A DNA stretch of 64,000 nt from Ceratopteris richardii (Eukaryota; Streptophyta; Polypodiopsida; Polypodiales; Pteridaceae), in contig CM035415.1 of assembly GCA_020310875.1 (NCBI GenBank), forward strand, positions 193,564,432 to 193,628,431. The letters are read 5' to 3'. The notes below the pieces were generated by a model. It saw only the letters and a list, made by a program, of their open reading frames with translations. It searched no databases and had not been told where the DNA came from. A program made the translations under genes and the position numbers. Of this stretch, positions 1 through 10,433 are shown in pieces (position 1 is the stretch's first letter; each line of letters opens with the position of its first letter).

Positions 1-2399
1 TTCTAGTCTATGTGATGGAGCTCTTACTCCATTAAATAATGGGAAGGGATGCATGGAGAATGAATTCGTGCTTACAACTGGCTGTTCTGATATTAGCAGA
101 GGATGGAATTCATGATTAGTTACAAAGTCTGAAGCTAAAAGAGCTGAAGTGCAAAAGAGCTGAAGGGTACTATGTTCACAGAATTTGAATGGAAGCACTT
201 GTTCGCAGAGATATCAAGAAAGCAATATCTTTTGGTGATTTGCAACCATACAAGAATCACTTTTTTTCCCCTGTTGTGAAGGAGTCCGAAACAGTTTGTA
301 TCAATATCAGAACTGGAAATTTGATGAGCATTGGCTTAGTGATAGAGAAAATGTTCATGTGTTGGTTTGATGGTCTTGGCTATCAATAATAGACCTTAGG
401 GTCTACATGGGGCTGCTACTGTAGGCCATTGCATGGATTTGAGGTTACTCTAGATTAGACCTGCTAGGTGCCACCTTGATTTAAGTGGGAACCATGGTAA
501 GAAAGAGGGCATGGTGATAGTAAACTTAGATGTGGAAGTGGTCCTTGAAGAACACTGATAACTTTGCATATTAAGCAATCTTAGGAATTCAAGGGAACCC
601 ATCGGCAATGGTATGATTTGTAGCTCAATGTGAAAGACAAGTTCATAATATTTTGTTCTCGATTGACTTTGTGACTTTAAGTTTATGGAATCAGTAATCA
701 AAGAACTTGTGTTCTCCTTTCCACTTGCATGTATGATATTGCTAGTAGTTTGTATGTCCTCTATTGCGAGGATGAACATGCTTTTCTAGATTGGTGTCTC
801 AAGTTCCTCAATGTCTTCATCTAGAGTGGGAGCATGCAAAAGAAAATAGAAAAAGTTATGGGCATTGTATTTACAAAGAAGGTGAGTTCCATTGCCATGA
901 CTATATCTCATAATAATTACACAAGCTACGATTTTTTTTGGTGAGGAATACACTAGTTTTCCATGAAAATCTTAATCTCTTGTAGAGGATGCATGATGCT
1001 TTTAATGAAAACAATACATTAATTCTTGATGATTGTGAATATAAGGTGTACACCCCGGAAGGCACTTGGCTCCTTGTACCAAACTTTGGCCACCAAAAGC
1101 AGGATTAAAGGAAGAGCTTTTTGACACAAACCTTTATTGATTGGCTTTTTCTTTGCTTGCAATTACAGGATTGCAAATAACATATGACATCCTCTAGCTT
1201 CATTGTTGTGGAGATGTCTTCAACAATCAAGCTATTTTGGAGCATAGAGAATGAGATAGAGAGGCTTCACAAAGGGATTTCCAAGAGGCTTGTAGAAAGC
1301 GTCAAATGGAGATTGATGCAAAAGTTGAACACCACGAGAAGGAGGAAATCTCGCATTGTAGCAGGTAGTAGAATCGAGAGGGTTCAAGACTCCTAGTAGA
1401 CTTGTATAGGCATCATGTTCATAAAAGATGTTTATAAGTTGTAAACGAAGAGAGTCTCTCATGGTTATGTACCTTCGGATGCAATATAATGTTACTAAAA
1501 TTTTACCCTTGAAAAATCTTATTTTCTCAAGCCAAATATCTAGGTGTAAGCCTAGATAAATGAGTTTGTTTTGATTAAAGCTACATTCTATGGTAGGAAT
1601 TACACATTATCTCCATGAAAGATGAAGTTTTTGAAACATTTGAAATTCTCTATTTCATGGCTGGAGTTTGGAATTTTTGGATATTGCAAAGAAAAGAAAA
1701 CATCCATGTCAACATAGCTGACATTTTTTGAAGATGTAGATAAACATTTTTATACCTTCGTAAAAAAAGCAAGAGTGGAAAGTGATAAGAGTCCGATTCT
1801 AGATTTCCACTCTTGTGCATGTGAGTAGGCGATGGTAATGTATGAAGATGAGAGATCTTTGTTTTCTTGGAAACTATATTAGACTCTTTAAGCTTGAAAA
1901 TGACATATAAATATTATCATAGTTTTTTGCATCAAGGATCCAAATTTTTCGTTCAAGAAAAACTACTTCCACATTTTGAGCATAAAGATAAAACCTTCTA
2001 TTTATGGAAGAGGGCACTCAAAAAACTGCGCTGTGCCCTTAAGTTGTTACAAATTGGGTAAAATACTCTTGCACACCTTCAAATGGGAAGATTAATGAGC
2101 TAAGATTTTTTTTTTCATGAATTTAGAGTGACTCGAGAGTGGGAAATATACTTTTAAGAACTCGTAGGTGTGATCCCAACATTTCACGAAGCAATAGTAC
2201 AGATACACGATCATAGAGATTAATGCATATCTTTGCACACAGAGCTCCAATGATCCAAATACTTCATACATAAGATCACAAAAGACCTAGGGGTCAAGCT
2301 CTAGGTGGATAAAGGGGTCAAAAGACCTTAATGTGGACAAAAGGCATGACTCAAATCACTTAGGGTAGTCTCAAGGTAAGGCAAGGTAGTCCTAAGGAA
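1..2399. other. No recognisable gene; AT-rich intergenic or old repeat DNA
   Basis: Open frames here are all shorter than about 110 codons, carry no motif I recognise, and have no neighbouring promoter or splice context. Some of this may be upstream U3 sequence of the old Copia LTR that ends at 2903, but I could not fix where that LTR begins. Confidence 0.5.
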
Positions 2400-2429
2400 G
2401 TAGAAAAGTGAGGAGAGGCATCCAAAAGC

Positions 2430-2438
2430 TATAAAAGG
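2430..2438 (+). promoter_or_regulatory. TATA box of the E0 LTR
   Basis: TATAAAAGG sits about 470 bases before the LTR end, where the U3/R boundary of a Copia LTR would be expected. There is no direct evidence of activity, and the element is dead. Confidence 0.5.
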
Positions 2439-2727
2439 AGGTGGAAACATGCGAAATGTATGGAAGTCTTGTAGGTGATTGAAGACAAAGAGACGTATAC
2501 TCAAGGAGGCTCAAGGAGCGGAAACTCAGTAGTCGAAGCTAAGAAAAATGTAGAGGAGGACATTAGATGCACATAGGAGGAGTAAGGAGGAGCTATCAAG
2601 CCCAAACCCCCTCTAGTCTCTTGTAGGTATAGATATAGTTTCCTTATAACAAATATAACTCTTTGTGTATATACCCAATTCAAGATATTTAAGCTGCATT
2701 CTATAGCTTATATATGCATCTTACTTT

Positions 2728-2755
2728 CCCTAAACCCTAAACCCTAAACCCTAAA
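2728..2755 (+). repeat. Four telomere-type CCCTAAA units inside the E0 LTR
   Basis: Four perfect tandem CCCTAAA heptamers. The second LTR copy around 21025 lacks them and diverges at this point, so they may have been added in this copy only, or the other copy may simply be broken here. Confidence 0.9.
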
Positions 2756-2905
2756 CTCGACTTCTATATACGCCTATAGCCCTAATGAGTTACTTATCTT
2801 TGCACATTTTAGTGGTAATACATTCAGTATTGTGTGTTGTGCTCCAAGCTTATTCTTCTTCCTTGTGCTGTTCACGTGCTTCTGCAGAACTCAAACTCCA
2901 ACAAT

Positions 2906-2917
2906 TGGTATCAGAGC
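2906..2917 (+). other. Primer binding site of E0 (initiator Met-tRNA)
   Basis: TGGTATCAGAGC is complementary to the 3' end of plant initiator Met-tRNA and is the usual primer site for plant Copia elements. It fixes the + strand orientation of E0 and the LTR end at 2903. Confidence 0.93.
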
Positions 2918-3170
2918 AGGTCGCCACATCATCTAGGGCATTGTCAACACTCCTTCGGTCACAGTCTCTAAGCTCATTTCAGCCTCTGAATGCACTGTCT
3001 CAAGGCTTATGCATTTTTTCTTTTTGTACCAAAGATATATATAGGTTTTGGTTTGTCAATATGAGCATCTCGAAGTCTGTTACAGGTTTAGCAAAACTTG
3101 TTAGGGTAATCCTGTTCAACTTTTTGAGATATATGAATTTTGTTACATCAAGGTATTTTAGTTAGTGGCC

Positions 3171-3302
3171 ATGGCTAAAAACAATTATGTATTTCATATG
3201 TTGGTTGTTGAGGATGAGTTGGATGGTATCCATTGTGGGCTTATATGATGCGTCATGTATTGATCGCAAAAGGACTATGGAATATTGTGCAAGGTGTTGA
3301 AA
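3171..3302 (+). pseudogene. E0 gag, first part, interrupted by G1
   Basis: An ATG at 3171 about 250 bases after the primer site opens a Copia gag. With one frameshift it reads into a segment typical of the start of plant Copia Gag (WAYMMRHVLIAKGLWN). It stops at the target site GACGT where element G1 has inserted and resumes at 19014. It would have made capsid protein for virus-like particles. Frameshifts and stops make it non-functional. Confidence 0.75.
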
Positions 3303-3307
3303 GACGT
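3303..3307 (+). other. Target site duplication of G1, left copy (GACGT)
   Basis: GACGT directly precedes the LTR start TGTTTG at 3308 and is repeated at 19009-19013 directly after the other LTR end (AACA). A perfect 5-bp duplication shows that both outer ends of G1 are original. Confidence 0.93.
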
Positions 3308-3460
3308 TGTTTGTTACCGATCTTTGGAGTTGTCCTCTCCAATCATTTAGCATAAAGAATTAACAAAACATCTTTATTTTGTCAATCCTGGAAGTATTCA
3401 AGAGACCTTAGCCCCTTCTAGATGATAGAATCCAAGAAATAAGAGAATAATGGCTGAATT
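3308..3460 (-). repeat. 3' LTR remnant of G1
   Basis: About 150 bases match the outer end of the G1 LTR at 18175 and the solo LTR at 51618, starting TGTTTGTTA. Homology stops near 3460 and integrase sequence follows directly. The join has short shared sequence (about tgaattt), as expected for an internal deletion repaired through microhomology. Confidence 0.88.
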
Positions 3461-3988
3461 TTTGACAGACATCACACATTTTTACATAGGTTCTTGCATC
3501 AAGAAATAGGGTTGGCCACCAAAAGCCAGAATATAAAATGAGTTTAGCAGTTCTGTCACTTGAGAAGTGTCCTCCTGCTACTCGAGAATGTGCCAGTTCC
3601 AACATTTCCATATATTTATTCTCAAGAACACAAATTCTTAAGTATCCATCCATTCCTCTCTTATACAACTGTTCTCCTATCAATTGATATTCTTCAGAGA
3701 TTACTTGTAGATTTTTGGAATCTGCACCAGGCATCACTTGTTTTCCTTTCTTTTTCCTTTTCAATTCCTCAATGATATTTTCACTCCAATCTGGATCTTT
3801 CTGGAACCAATATAGAGTTATGAATTCTGAATATTGCAATAATTGGCACTTCTTGCAATTAGCAATGTATTTTGTTACATCTTGAATCTTATTAGGCCAA
3901 TGTACCCCCATCCTATTGAGATTACTTAGGGTGACTACCCTAGAAGCATGAGTGCAAGGGTTCCAATAATGAGCTCTCCTCAGATATT
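3461..3988 (-). pseudogene. G1 integrase zinc-binding region with two HHCC modules; core deleted
   Basis: The frame reads into E1 LTR at its 5' side, and the G1-derived part lies below 3989. It contains two successive H-x6-H-x30-C-x2-C modules: the first runs from AHYWNPCTH to CKKC, the second from AHSRVAGGH to CDVC with GFWWP between. The second matches the standard Gypsy integrase H2C2 domain (Pfam Integrase_H2C2 type), which binds zinc and helps hold viral DNA ends. Two copies with identical spacing are unusual. The D,D,E catalytic core that should follow is absent, because the frame runs within 20 codons into the LTR remnant. The piece is therefore a fragment. Confidence 0.85.
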
Positions 3989-3993
3989 CTTGT
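3989..3993 (-). other. Target site duplication of E1, left copy (CTTGT)
   Basis: CTTGT precedes the LTR start at 3994 and is repeated at 10429-10433. Removing E1 plus one copy restores a continuous G1 reading frame across the junction. Confidence 0.93.
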
Positions 3994-5001
3994 TGTTGGA
4001 GACCTCTTAATCTCCAAAGGTTTGATCTATACTGATTTAAGAACACTTCTATATCAGTTACAAACCAAACTTTACACAAATATTGTTCTTCTTTACCAAA
4101 ACTTTCATCAACACTTCTCTGAGTGAAGAAGTGTTTACTTCAGAAAGTCTGCTTCAGAAATCAACTTCATTACCTCCACATAACTTCAAATATCTTCAAA
4201 TAAATGATACACAAGTATTCGCAATACCTTTGCGCAATCATACCAATCATATTTCTCAAAACTAATCATCAAAAGTTTAATTTGATCCTTAAGATCAAAG
4301 ATATGTCATAACTGTCTTCCAGAAGTAGCGCCTTCGACATAGTCAACTTCTTAAGTTGATTTCTCACAGTACAAGTCCCGTTTTGTTAAATGCTTCTAGC
4401 CATAGCTTCCTTATCTCCTAACTTAGATTTTAAGTGCTCACTCATCAAAAAATTTACAGTATACACTGAGATCTAAGCAAAACACTGAGACGGAAAAGTG
4501 CGCTACTCTCAGACTTCAGTTTTCACATTCTACATACAAATGTTCCTATTGATCATTCTCACAGGGAGAGGAATTAGATCATGAAACTCTGAACATAGCT
4601 TCATTAGCTTCTCAATTAGATGTGTACAAAAGGAATCTTGATCCACATGATCAGACTGAGAGCACTCAGAGAAAAACCTGTCGCTATTTTCTGGGAAAAA
4701 ACTCTCTACACATCTCTAAGACATTTGTCATCTACAAATGACTCTCCCCCTCATTTCTTATCATCATTAACTTATATATACATGATTTTAGACTTATCCC
4801 GCGTCTATGACATTACTCCTTATCATCCTAAGGATTTAGCTCTTCTCAGATTACAAGGTTTTCCACTTATATGTACATATGTATACAAGCTATCATTCTG
4901 AAATCTCCTTCACTTTCTCAAGTGTCTTCTTCCATTTCATTCTGACCATAAACTTTCTTCAAGTCTTTATAATCACCAATTTGTGATTGGTTTGTTCCAG
5001 C
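3994..5001 (-). repeat. 3' LTR of E1
   Basis: 1008 bp, paired with 9417-10428. It starts TGTTGGAG on the + strand and ends CCAGCA; the other copy ends CCAACA. On the minus strand a TATA-like run lies near 4769-4779. Confidence 0.94.
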
Positions 5002-5013
5002 AGCTCCCCCTCA
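5002..5013 (-). other. Polypurine tract of E1
   Basis: On the minus strand this reads TGAGGGGGAGC directly before the LTR. It primes second-strand synthesis. The TGA stop codon of the polyprotein is part of the tract. Confidence 0.85.
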
Positions 5014-6180
5014 ATCACTAATTGTGATTATTCCATTCTTCTTCACTCCTGCCATCTCTTTGAATCTCTGAAGCTTAGGTCCATCCAAGCTTTTTGTCAT
5101 CATATCTGCCACTTGTTCTTTTGTTGGAGTATACATCACTTCAATCTCTTTATCAAGTACCTTTTCCCCCAAGAAATGATACTGAATCTCTATGTGCTTA
5201 GTCCTGGCATGAAAAACAGGGTTAGCTGCCAAATACAAAGAACTCATATTATCTCCAAAAATAATTGGAGTACTCTGATCAGTTTCAAAACTCTTCATCA
5301 AGGTCTTCAACCATATCACTTCTTTTGCAGCTTCTACCATTCCTTTATACTGAGCTTCTGTGGATGATAAAGCAACTGTATGTTGCTTCTTTGAACACCA
5401 AGAAACTAATTTATCTCCAATATAACAAAGATACCCATGAGTAGACCTTCTATCATCTGAGTCACCTGCCCAATCTGCATCACTAAACACTTTGATTCTT
5501 GTGTCAGAAGTGAATCCATAATACAAACCTTCACTTAGGGTTCCTTTGATATATCTGAGTACCCTTTGAGCTGCAATCCAATGAGTCTTCTTTGGACAAT
5601 GCATAAATTGTGACAACACACCTACTGCATATGATAAATATGGCCTTGTCAAGGTAGCATAGATTAAACTACCTACCAAACTCTGATATTTCTTCATATC
5701 ATTGAATTCTTCACCTCCATACCTGCTCAATTTATGATTTACCTCCAATGATGTAGTTGAAGTCTTGCAATCTTCCATGTTAAACTTAACTAGAAGATTC
5801 TTCAAATACCTCTCTTGTGAAACATATACTCCATGTTGAGTATATACAATCTGCATTCCTGGAAAATAAGATAAGTTTCCCAAATCACTTATCTTAAACT
5901 CCTTCTCTATTTGCCTTTTAAGTTCATTGATTCCTTGAGCATCTGTTTCTGTGACAATAATATCATCAACATAAATACACATGTAAATGTATCCATTTTC
6001 ACTTGCCTTCACTAGCAAGCTGCTATCTGCCTTTGATGCTTGAAATCCACATTCATTCAAGAACTTGACAAGTCTGTAATTCCAAGCTCTTGGGGCCTGC
6101 TTCAACCCATACAAAGCTCTCTTGAGCTTACACACATAATCTGATCCAATTGAATTCATAAAACCTTCTGGTTGCTCCAT
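5011..6180 (-). pseudogene. E1 pol C-terminal part: reverse transcriptase palm and RNase H
   Basis: 389 codons continuing the E1 polyprotein after a frameshift. It opens in the reverse transcriptase ([19 protein letters not shown]), has the catalytic YVDD box (CIYVDDIIV), the Copia FKISDLG and LSYFPGMQ region, and ends with RNase H motifs (SDADWAG, SSTEAQY, GDNMSS). It would copy RNA to DNA and degrade the RNA strand inside the particle. The start Met listed is only the first Met after the shift; the real gene starts at 9184. It ends in a TGA that overlaps the polypurine tract. Confidence 0.92.
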
Positions 6181-6187
6181 GTATACT

Positions 6188-9184
6188 TCATCTGCAATGT
6201 ATCCATTTAGGAAATGAATTTTTCACATCTAATTGTGATAACTTCCATCCTTTACAAGCAGCAATAGCAATCAATGTTCTAATTGTAGACACCTTAGCAA
6301 CAGGACTAAAGGTTTCATCATAATCTACCCCATAAGTTTGGGCATAACCTTTGACCACAAGTCTAGCCTTGTATCTAGACACCTTACCATCTGCAAACCT
6401 TTTTGTTTTATATACCCACTTACATCCAATGACTTTCTGATTCTTTGGTCTTGGTACTAATTCCCAAGTTTCATTTTCAAGTAGAGCATCATATTCTTCC
6501 TGCATTGCCTTCTCCCAATTCTGTTTACCTTTGGCTTCTTCATAAGTGATTGGATCTTCTTCTATCTTCACAATGTAAGCATAATCTTTTGTTGTTAGAA
6601 AAGATGTATCATAACTATACCTTATAGGCTCTTTCCTTTCCCTTGAAGATCTTCTGATTTCTGCACTTCTCGAAGTTTCAGCCTCATTTGATTCTGGATC
6701 AAATCTTGGCCTATCTTCTTCATGATCCTGCAATCTACTTTTAGAGTCAACATCATCAATACTTTCTTCATACATTTTTACTTGTGCCTTTCCTTTCCTT
6801 TGTATCTCTTCAACACCTGCATAATCATTTGTTGATCCTGTATACCATGTATTTTGCTCATCAAATGTCACATCTTTGGTAACAAGAAATTGCTTTGTGG
6901 ATGGACTCCACAACCTGTAACCCATCTGTCTATCATCATATCCAATAAACACATACTTCTCTGCTTTTGGTTCTAGCTTATGTCTTAATTGTGAAGGAAC
7001 ATAAGCATATGCTACACATCCAAATACCTTACAATGATCAAGAGTAGGTTTCTTACCCCACCATGCTTCATAAGGGGTTCCTCCATCCAAAGCTTTACAA
7101 GGTAACCTATTCACAAGGTATGTTGCAGTATTAATGGCTTCTGCCCATAAGTAATTTGGACAATTCTTTTCCTTCATCATTGCTCTTGCAAATTCTACAA
7201 GAGTCCTATTTCTCCTTTCTGCTACTCCATTCTGTTGAGGAGAGTACCTGCAAGCTACTTCTCTTTTTATACCTGCATTCCACAAATAATCATCAAACTC
7301 TTTAGAGAAATACTCTCCCCCTCCATCTGACATTAACCTCTTAAGCTTTTGCCCTGTGATCCTTTCTGCATAGGCATGATAATGTTTGAATGTCTTGAAG
7401 ACTTCTGATTTATCCTTGATTACATACAAAGTAATCCATCTGGTTGCATCATCAACAAACAACACATAATATCTGGATCCATTTATGCTATAGTCCCTTG
7501 AGGGACCCCATACATCTGTATGAACCAATTCAAGCATATTTGAATGCTTGTACCCTGATTTGTTGTAAGAACCTTTATGTGCTTTACCTAATTGACAAGC
7601 TTCACACTTGTACACCATATGTTGCCCTTCAATATTTGGCAATCCAAGCACCACCTGATTCTTTGACATTTCCTTTATAGCTCTCTCATTGAAATGACCT
7701 AGCCTTTTATGCCATAGGTCTAATTCAGACATCTTTTGATTTCCATAAGTAAATAATGCATGTCCCACATTACCTTGGACTTTGAGAGTGAACAATCTTC
7801 CTTCCTTTTTTCCTGTAATTATGTTTCTATATCCCTTATTTGGATCTTGCACATAAACACCATCATTTGTGAATCTTACCTCATATCCTTTCTCCACAAT
7901 TTGCCCTACACTTATCAAATTTTTAGGAATAGTAGGAACATAAAGTACCTTACTCAAAAGTGTACTTCCACTCTTTGTCTTCACTGATCCAATGCTCTCC
8001 ACTTTATGTTTGGTATTATCACCTGTTTGAACTGTATGTCCATTCACCTTTGCTTCCATATCAGTCATCAAGGATAGATTCCCACTCAGATGGTTGCTAC
8101 ATCCTGAGTCAATATAAAACACTCTTTGATCTTCTCCCACTGATTCATGAGTTGCATTCAAGATAAGAGTCATATCATCCTTCTGATCTGATGCATAATT
8201 ATAATAATTGTTGTTGTAGGACTGAGATTGAAAGTTTCTTCCACCTCCTCTAACATATGATGTCCTACCACCTCTTCCTCTGAAGTTGCCTCTTTGGTTT
8301 CTGCCTCCTCTACCTCTTTGATTAAAATTCTGATTATTGCTTCCACCATTTTGATTGTTATACCAACAATCATTTGCCAAATGATTGGTTCCGCCACAAA
8401 TCCAACAAGCTTTAGCATTATCTTTGTTCTTACCTCCTCTTCCTTTACCTCTGAAATTCATCTTTCCTTTTGTGAAGTTAGCTTGACTTGAAGTCCCTTC
8501 ATCATCAGTTGATTGCTTTCCCTTGCCATTCTTTTTCTTGTCCTTGGAGTACATAGCTTGACTTGCACTTCTATCATTGTCTCCTTTAATGTCCTGCTCA
8601 AAAGTTAGCATGTGTCCTAGCAATTGATTAAGATCAGGAGTAAAGTGATTAAGTGACAACTCTATGGATAATATGAAAGGCTTCCACTTCTCATCTCCTC
8701 TCAGACCTGTAAGTATTTGCCTTACCAACTTATCCTCTTCAATATCTTCATCCACTGCTCCCAAGCTATCTGCAATATCCTTCATCCTTGCCACATAATC
8801 AGAAATTGATTGTGAGCTCTTCTTCTTGAAGGTTGTGAACTCAGCCCATAGTGAGGACTTCCTTGACTTAGTTGTATTTTGGAAATGCTCTTCCAAAGCA
8901 TTCCAAACATCTGTTGCACTTTCCAATCCTCTAATGTGAGGTAGAAGATAATCATTTACAGCCATGTAAATGATACTCCTTGCTTGAGCATCCTTTCTCA
9001 TCCAAGTCTTAAAAATTGCAAGTTCTTCCCTACTTGGAATACTAGGATCTGCAAATTCAGGCTTTTCTTCATCTCCTGTAATGAATGCCATCAAATCTTT
9101 ACTCATGAGGTGTGCCTCCATCCTCATGGACCAAGCTGGATAGTTCTCCCTATCTAGCTTATCAATCTGCAAGCTTTCTCCCAT
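6188..9184 (-). CDS. E1 gag-pol N-terminal part: capsid, protease, integrase, start of reverse transcriptase
   Basis: 998 codons starting MGESLQIDKLDRENYPAWSM, the usual start of plant Copia Gag (UBN2-type capsid domain). Next come a zinc knuckle (CWICGGTNHLANDC), a protease with DSG in YIDSGCSNH, an HHCC zinc region (LWHKRLGH to CEAC), and an integrase core with HTDVWG, SDGGGEY and NGVAERRN, which supply D, D and E. The reverse transcriptase begins (CKWVYKTK, QLDVKN), but a one-base insertion near 6211 shifts the frame so that it ends PKWIHCR. Intact relatives such as E4 read on in one frame, so this is a mutation. The truncated product could still supply Gag, protease and integrase. Confidence 0.93.
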   Translation of the reverse strand: MGESLQIDKLDRENYPAWSMRMEAHLMSKDLMAFITGDEEKPEFADPSIPSREELAIFKTWMRKDAQARSIIYMAVNDYLLPHIRGLESATDVWNALEEHFQNTTKSRKSSLWAEFTTFKKKSSQSISDYVARMKDIADSLGAVDEDIEEDKLVRQILTGLRGDEKWKPFILSIELSLNHFTPDLNQLLGHMLTFEQDIKGDNDRSASQAMYSKDKKKNGKGKQSTDDEGTSSQANFTKGKMNFRGKGRGGKNKDNAKACWICGGTNHLANDCWYNNQNGGSNNQNFNQRGRGGRNQRGNFRGRGGRTSYVRGGGRNFQSQSYNNNYYNYASDQKDDMTLILNATHESVGEDQRVFYIDSGCSNHLSGNLSLMTDMEAKVNGHTVQTGDNTKHKVESIGSVKTKSGSTLLSKVLYVPTIPKNLISVGQIVEKGYEVRFTNDGVYVQDPNKGYRNIITGKKEGRLFTLKVQGNVGHALFTYGNQKMSELDLWHKRLGHFNERAIKEMSKNQVVLGLPNIEGQHMVYKCEACQLGKAHKGSYNKSGYKHSNMLELVHTDVWGPSRDYSINGSRYYVLFVDDATRWITLYVIKDKSEVFKTFKHYHAYAERITGQKLKRLMSDGGGEYFSKEFDDYLWNAGIKREVACRYSPQQNGVAERRNRTLVEFARAMMKEKNCPNYLWAEAINTATYLVNRLPCKALDGGTPYEAWWGKKPTLDHCKVFGCVAYAYVPSQLRHKLEPKAEKYVFIGYDDRQMGYRLWSPSTKQFLVTKDVTFDEQNTWYTGSTNDYAGVEEIQRKGKAQVKMYEESIDDVDSKSRLQDHEEDRPRFDPESNEAETSRSAEIRRSSRERKEPIRYSYDTSFLTTKDYAYIVKIEEDPITYEEAKGKQNWEKAMQEEYDALLENETWELVPRPKNQKVIGCKWVYKTKRFADGKVSRYKARLVVKGYAQTYGVDYDETFSPVAKVSTIRTLIAIAACKGWKLSQLDVKNSFPKWIHCR

Positions 9185-9403
9185 CCTTGACCTTCTATAT
9201 CTGCAATTACTATGGTTTATAAGGATAAAGTGTACCTTTGATATGAAGCTTTGATCCTTCCTGATTTTCTTCGAACTCGTGCTTTAAACTTCTACAGGTT
9301 ATCTTCAATAATTTGTCCTTATCCTCCTTTGATTAGGAAGAACTCCAATATCTGCATCAATCGGAACTTCAATTGTCTTTTCTTCTCTTGTATTGCACCT
9401 TCG

Positions 9404-9415
9404 GCTCTGATACCA
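9404..9415 (-). other. Primer binding site of E1 (initiator Met-tRNA)
   Basis: The minus strand reads TGGTATCAGAGC one base after the 5' LTR. The leader from here to the ATG at 9184 is about 220 bases. Confidence 0.94.
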
Positions 9416-9416
9416 C

Positions 9417-10428
9417 TGTTGAAGACCTCTTAATCTCCAAAGGTTTGATCTATACTGATTTAAGAACACTTCTATATCAGTTACAAACCAAACTTTACAC
9501 AAATATTGTTCTTCTTTACCAAAAATTTCATCAACACTTCTCTGAGTGAAGAAGTGTTTACTTCAGGAAGTCTGCTTCAGAAATCAACTTCATTACCTCC
9601 ACATAACTTCAAATTTCTTCAAATAAATGATACACAAGTATTCGCAATACCTTTGCGCAATCATACCAATCATTAGTTCTCAAAACTAATCATCAAAAGT
9701 TTAATTTGATCCTTAAGATCAAAGATATGTCATAACTGTCTTCCAGAAGTAGCGCCTTCGACATAGTCAACTTCTTAAGTTGATTTCTCACAGTACAAGT
9801 CCCGTTTTGCTAAATGCTTCTAGCCATAGCTTCCTTATCTCCTAACTTAGATTTTAAGTGCTCACTCATCAAAAACTTTACAGTATACACTGAGATCTAA
9901 GCAAAACACTGAGACGGAAAAGTGCGCTACTCTCAGACTTCAGTTTTCACATTCTACATACAAATGTTCCTATTGATCATTCTCACAGTAGGAGAGGAAT
10001 TAGATCATGAAACTCTGAACATAGCTTCATTAGCTTCTCAATTAGATGTGTACAAAAGGAATCTTGATCCACATGATCAGACTGAGAGCACTCAGAGAAA
10101 ATCCCGTCGCTATTTTCTGGGAAAAAACTCTCTACACATCTCTAAGACATTTGTCATCTACAAATGACTCTCCCCCTCATTTCTTATCATCATTAACTTA
10201 TATATACATGATTTTAGACTTATCCCGCGTCTATGACATTACTCCTTATCATCCTAAGGATTTAGCTCTACTCAGATTACAAGGTTTTCCACTTATATGT
10301 ACATATGTATACAAGCTATCATTCTGAAATCTCCTTCACTTTCTCAAGTGTCTTCTTCCATTTCATTCTGACCATAAACTTTCTTCAAGTCTTTATAATC
10401 ACCAATTTGTGATTGGTTTGTTCCAACA
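9417..10428 (-). repeat. 5' LTR of E1
   Basis: 1012 bp, starting TGTTGAAG and ending CCAACA on the + strand, bounded by the primer site on one side and CTTGT (10429-10433) on the other. The element promoter would be on the minus strand in the 10430 to 9417 direction. Confidence 0.95.
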
Positions 10429-10433
10429 CTTGT

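Larger units (their letters stand above)
2400..2903 (+). repeat. 3' part of the 5' LTR of old Copia element E0
   Basis: The LTR ends in CA at 2902-2903, two bases before an initiator-Met primer site. A TATA box (TATAAAAGG) lies at 2430-2438. The segment from about 2549 to 2720 is repeated in diverged form at 20846-21030, as expected for paired LTRs. The left boundary is uncertain: the second copy starts at a position equivalent to 2549, but the TATA box upstream implies that the LTR is longer. Confidence 0.7.
3994..10428 (-). mobile_element. E1: complete Ty1/Copia retrotransposon with one frameshift
   Basis: A 6435-bp minus-strand element with LTRs of about 1.01 kb, TG...CA ends, a CTTGT duplication, an initiator-Met primer site at 9404-9415, and a polypurine tract next to the 3' LTR. 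The LTRs differ at roughly a dozen positions by eye (about 1%), so insertion is fairly recent but older than E4. The polyprotein is close to that of E4, while the LTRs are different. One single-base frameshift in reverse transcriptase breaks the frame. Confidence 0.95.

Noticed and set aside
6205..6220. Programmed frameshift between E1 pol segments
   Set aside because: The shift is in the middle of the reverse transcriptase domain and caused by one extra base; the close relative E4 has the same region in one frame. It is a mutation.
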